A program made the position numbers and the translations under genes. A DNA stretch of 8,892 bases from an uncultured Collinsella sp. (GTDB lineage: Bacteria; Actinomycetota; Coriobacteriia; Coriobacteriales; Coriobacteriaceae). Positions within the stretch are counted from its first letter, which is position 1. Each line of letters opens with the position of its first letter. Below, piece by piece: positions 7,169 to 8,892 of this stretch. Location of the stretch: the NCBI GenBank assembly GCA_900552395.1, contig URZJ01000064.1, positions 1 to 8,892 on the forward strand. The letters are read 5' to 3'. The notes under the pieces were generated by a model that was not told the origin of the DNA, searched no databases, and was given only the letters and a program-made list of their open reading frames with translations.

Positions 7169-7198
7169 AGACAGACCGGACTCCCTATACGACAACTG

Positions 7199-7227
7199 TT
7201 GACATCATATACTATGTGTCATATAGT
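7199..7227 (+). promoter_or_regulatory. Strong sigma-70-type promoter of the padR operon
   Basis: TTGACA (7199-7204, perfect -35) and TATAGT (7222-7227, one mismatch in the -10) are separated by 17 bp, the ideal spacing. Transcription would begin near 7234, about 30 nt before the padR ATG. A further TATACT at 7241-7246 has no matching -35. The spacer and flanks carry inverted repeats, so the promoter is probably repressed. Confidence 0.75.
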
Positions 7228-7247
7228 AGGTGTTACACAGTATACTA
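7200..7247. promoter_or_regulatory. Candidate PadR operator(s) overlapping the promoter
   Basis: Overlapping inverted repeats are TGACA-N12-TGTCA (7200-7221), ACAT-N8-ATGT (7202-7217), TACTAT-N7-ATAGTA (7210-7228), TAGTA-N14-TACTA (7224-7247) and GTGT-T-ACAC (7230-7238). PadR repressors commonly bind paired ATGT/ACAT-type half sites with about 8 bp between and repress their own operons. The positions between and over the -35/-10 fit autorepression. Which pair is the real site cannot be decided by eye. Confidence 0.5.
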
Positions 7248-7264
7248 CGAAAGGAGGTGTGCGG

Positions 7265-7585
7265 ATGGAGGCACAGATGAAGCGCGGCTTCCTCGAGGCC
7301 TGCGTGCTCGCGGCCGTCTCGGGCGAGGAATCCTACGGCTATCAGATCGTGAAGGACGTGCCCGCGAGTATGGGGCTCACGGAATCCACGCTCTATCCGT
7401 TGCTCAAGCGCCTGGAGAAGGCGGGCTGCATCACCGCGCGCTCCGCCGAGCACAACGGGCGGCTGCGGAGGTACTACCGCATCACGGACGCCGGGCGCGA
7501 GCGTATCGCCGAGTTCCTCGCCGAATGGCCATCCGTGCAGGAGATCTACCGTTACGTGGAGGGGGCGCACCATGACGCGCGATGA
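7265..7585 (+). CDS. PadR-family transcriptional regulator
   Basis: A 106-residue winged-helix protein of the short PadR type, normally a homodimeric repressor. Visible family features are YGYQIVKDV at 24-32, the recognition-helix region LTESTLYPLLKRLEKAGCI at 38-56 and the wing with RRYYRITDAGRERI at 68-81, followed by a C-terminal helix that would mediate dimerisation. I chose the ATG at 7265, behind AAGGAGG with normal spacing. The upstream ATG at 7199 lies within the -35 and cannot be the start. It overlaps the next gene by 14 nt, a sign of translational coupling. PadR plus HAAS/DUF1700 protein plus DUF4097-type protein is a recurrent operon in Firmicutes and Actinobacteria, usually linked to envelope stress or an unknown membrane signal. 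The regulator probably controls its own operon through the inverted repeats in its promoter. Confidence 0.92.
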   Translation: MEAQMKRGFLEACVLAAVSGEESYGYQIVKDVPASMGLTESTLYPLLKRLEKAGCITARSAEHNGRLRRYYRITDAGRERIAEFLAEWPSVQEIYRYVEGAHHDAR

Positions 7586-8204
7586 GTTCTTGAACCGGCT
7601 GGGCGAGCTTCTGGCCTGCCTGCCGGCAGATCAGGTAAAGGAAACGCAGGAGTTCTACGCGGAGGCCATCGCCGACCGTATGGAGGACGGCATGACGGAG
7701 GCCGAGGCTGTGGCCGCCATGGGCACGCCCGGTGAGGTCGCCGAGGCAACGCTCGACGAACTGCCCGCCGTGCCGCGCGCGATCGCGAGGACCAAGCGCA
7801 AGAGCACGGCACTTCTATGGGCGCTCGCCATCGTGGGCTCTCCGGTATGGATTCCGCTGCTGCTCGCGTTCGTCGCCGTTGCCGCTGCAGTCTACATCTG
7901 TATTTGGGTTCTTGCGCTCTGCGTGTGGATCGTGGCCGCGGCATTCGGGGGCGCGGGCCTGGTAGGGCTCCTGTTCGCCGTGGACGGCATCATTATCGGG
8001 CATGTTCCGTACGTTTTGGCCTCGATGGGAATGGGATTCGCTTCCATCGGTGTGGCGCTCCTCACGGGAGCCGGCGCCTGGACGGCGTCCAAGCAGATCG
8101 CGCGCCTCTCTGCCCTTTGGGCGAAGAAAGCCGTTTCGCCCTTCTGGAAAGATCGAGGCAATAAGAGCCGCATGGGCGCTGAAGCGGCGCCGCTCACGGC
8201 ATAG
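7572..8204 (+). CDS. HAAS/DUF1700 domain membrane protein
   Basis: A 210-residue protein in two parts. Residues 1-65 form the HAAS domain, a small helical cytoplasmic module found next to PadR regulators: RLGELLACLPADQVKETQEF at 9-28, AIADRMEDGMTEAEAVAAMG at 32-51 and TPGEVA at 52-57. Residues 79-170 hold about four hydrophobic helices (roughly 79-100, 103-126, 128-148 and 150-168), and the protein ends in a basic tail with WAKKAVSPFWKDRGNKSR. It probably sits in the cytoplasmic membrane with the HAAS domain inside, where it may sense or relay a signal to the PadR protein; this is inference from conserved pairing. GGAGG (7558-7562) lies 9 nt before the ATG, inside padR. The downstream gene follows after 14 nt with its own strong Shine-Dalgarno sequence. 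Confidence 0.88.
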   Translation: MTRDEFLNRLGELLACLPADQVKETQEFYAEAIADRMEDGMTEAEAVAAMGTPGEVAEATLDELPAVPRAIARTKRKSTALLWALAIVGSPVWIPLLLAFVAVAAAVYICIWVLALCVWIVAAAFGGAGLVGLLFAVDGIIIGHVPYVLASMGMGFASIGVALLTGAGAWTASKQIARLSALWAKKAVSPFWKDRGNKSRMGAEAAPLTA

Positions 8205-8218
8205 GAAGGAGTGCAAAC

Positions 8219-8482
8219 ATGTCCAGCGTAAAAAAGATTTACCTTGCCGTAGCGGGTGGGCTTGTTGCCACGGGGCTCGTCCTGGCTGCTATCGGATTTG
8301 TGGCCTCCGGCTTTAACCTCGCTGTGTTCAACACGCAGATCGACCTGCGCGATGACACCATCATTCTGGGTGGTGTTGAAATAGACGACCCGACAGGGCT
8401 TCCACTCATCGAGCAGCTTGCCGAGGTCGGCGAGATCCATATTGGATCTGCAACGACTGGTTCGTCTTCTCCTCGCAAATGA
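8219..8482 (+). CDS. Truncated N-terminal part of a DUF4097-associated membrane-anchored protein
   Basis: An 87-residue frame with AAGGAG 7 nt before the ATG, so it is the third gene of the padR operon. It has a basic start (MSSVKK), one strong transmembrane or signal-anchor helix at about 7-30, and the extracytoplasmic stretch VFNTQIDLRDDTIILGGVEI followed by DDPTGLPLIEQLAEVGEIHI. Proteins in this operon position usually continue into a DUF4097-type beta-repeat domain with a total length of 250-350 residues. Here the family-like sequence ends near residue 78 and the frame stops after SATTGSSSPRK, where the opposite strand starts to show a ParB-like relic. I read this as a gene cut by a rearrangement between about 8450 and 8485. 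A genuinely short protein is possible but less likely. The DUF4097 assignment rests on context and the N-terminus, as the domain itself is missing. Confidence 0.7.
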   Translation: MSSVKKIYLAVAGGLVATGLVLAAIGFVASGFNLAVFNTQIDLRDDTIILGGVEIDDPTGLPLIEQLAEVGEIHIGSATTGSSSPRK

Positions 8483-8682
8483 TCGAGCTCGTAGCAGCCG
8501 TCCCCCCCTTCGGGCGCACCACGACGGGCATGAGCACGCCGCGCTCGGAGCCTTTTTGCGAGACCTTCCGTCACGCTCTTCCTGCGTGGTGAACCGGTCA
8601 TCGACCGACGAGAGGCTGATGGGAATCTCTCGACTTCGGGCCAATCCCGCTCACCGATCTGGTCTTCCTTCGTGATGCGCAC
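8470..8682 (-). pseudogene. Frameshifted remnant of a ParB/Spo0J-like nuclease-fold protein
   Basis: Pieces of a ParB N-terminal domain appear in order but in three frames of the minus strand: RITKEDQIGERDWPEV (from 8679), REIPISLSSVDDRFTTQEER (from 8632), VTEGLAKRLRA (near 8574-8542), RGVLMPVVVRPKG (8543-8505) and GDGCYEL (8505-8485). ParB proteins typically read [IP]-x-L-I-x-x-x-[F]...LA-x-SI-x-x-x-GVL-x-PVVVRP-x-x-x-x-YEL-I-x-GERR, which this matches when frames are joined. Joining needs three or four one-base shifts, one at a run of seven G (8502-8508). Only the part up to the YEL strand is present; the GERR and helix-turn-helix regions are missing past the junction with the padR operon. 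ParB-like proteins of this kind are common on plasmids and integrative conjugative elements, so this marks the edge of a decayed mobile segment. Confidence 0.5.
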
Positions 8683-8709
8683 ATAAGCGAGCAGACACCG
8701 CGCAGTGCT

Positions 8710-8892
8710 TCAGCGCGGCCGCACTTCCACGTCTATGACGGAGGTGCCCGGCGGCGTCTTGGCAATCCCCTTGTTTGCAGGCGTTAACGCGTGGGGATCG
8801 CCCACTCGGGGGTCGAGGCCGCCGAGGACGGCGGCGAACCTCGCGGTGTCATTCGACATCGCGAGGTTCCCGGACCATGACCACCTGGCCTC
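8710..8892 (-). CDS. C-terminal end of an unrecognised protein, runs off the right edge
   Basis: An open frame enters from the right edge and stops at TGA (8712-8710), giving 60 residues that include SNDTARFAAVLGGLDPRVGD, HALTPANKGIAKTPPGTSVI and the terminal DVEVRPR. Third codon positions are about 83% G or C, and the composition looks protein-like. I do not recognise the family. It lies 28 bp upstream of the ParB relic on the same strand and could belong to the same decayed element. The opposite strand also has a GC-rich open frame here (from 8735), so the strand call is not certain. Confidence 0.4.
   Translation of the reverse strand, partial: EARWSWSGNLAMSNDTARFAAVLGGLDPRVGDPHALTPANKGIAKTPPGTSVIDVEVRPR
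8836..8869. repeat. 15-bp-arm inverted repeat with four-base loop
   Basis: GAACCTCGCG-G-TGTC, loop ATTC, GACA-T-CGCGAGGTTC: 14 of 15 arm positions are complementary, and the remaining G-T pair is a wobble if the plus strand is transcribed. It lies inside the open frame at the right edge. No U-tract follows on either strand, so it is not an intrinsic terminator. A protein-binding palindrome, recombination site or structured transfer/replication signal of the neighbouring decayed element are possibilities. Confidence 0.7.

Noticed and set aside
7123..7575. Plus-strand 150-codon frame covering the padR promoter
   Set aside because: It is a frame shadow of padR with an Arg-rich translation, and it runs through the promoter and palindromes.
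7892..8682. Minus-strand frames of 250 and 147 codons opposite the HAAS and third genes
   Set aside because: Left of about 8470 they are antisense shadows of real plus-strand genes. Only the part right of 8470 has ParB-like content, and that is reported as a relic.
8735..8892. Plus-strand open frame starting MTEVPGGVLAIPLF
   Set aside because: No ribosome site and an Arg/Pro-rich middle. The minus-strand frame has a more natural composition and terminus, though coding strength is similar, so the rejection is tentative.

Overview
The window is about 60% GC, densely coded, and reads like a gut actinobacterium of class Coriobacteriia, probably Collinsella or a near relative. This is inferred from protein style, GC-rich third positions and gene order; no rRNA or other taxonomic marker is present.

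Left part (1-4248, minus strand): a two-gene unit of genome maintenance and stress signalling. A 1095-residue RecJ single-strand exonuclease fused to a complete RecQ-like SF2 helicase is followed 15 nt later by the start of a bifunctional Rel/SpoT (p)ppGpp synthetase/hydrolase, cut off by the left edge. A perfect -10 hexamer and a short leader lie upstream. The divergent intergenic region (4249-4472) also holds a cluster of small inverted and direct repeats.

Middle (4473-6980): a plus-strand bile acid:sodium symporter (BASS) family transporter converges on a translationally coupled minus-strand pair, cutC followed by a GalT-like HIT-superfamily (DUF4931-type) protein that starts with GTG behind a strong GGAGG. 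The space between cutC and the next operon (6981-7264) carries a block of short palindromes and a repeated ACGTCCCCA phrase, resembling a REP-like intergenic element.

Right part (7199-8482, plus strand): a compact operon for envelope or stress sensing. It has a near-consensus promoter with overlapping inverted repeats, a PadR-family repressor, a HAAS/DUF1700 membrane protein overlapping it by 14 nt, and the start of a third membrane-anchored protein of the DUF4097-associated type, which stops after 87 residues. The truncation coincides with a foreign edge: on the minus strand 8470-8682 holds a multiply frameshifted ParB/Spo0J-like relic, and 8710-8892 holds the C-terminal end of another reading frame containing a 15-bp-arm inverted repeat. 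The simplest reading is that a decayed mobile or plasmid-derived segment has replaced the 3' part of the operon.

Most distinctive items: the RecJ-helicase fusion, the cutC/GalT-like coupling, the palindrome block before padR, and the ParB relic with the hairpin at the right edge.
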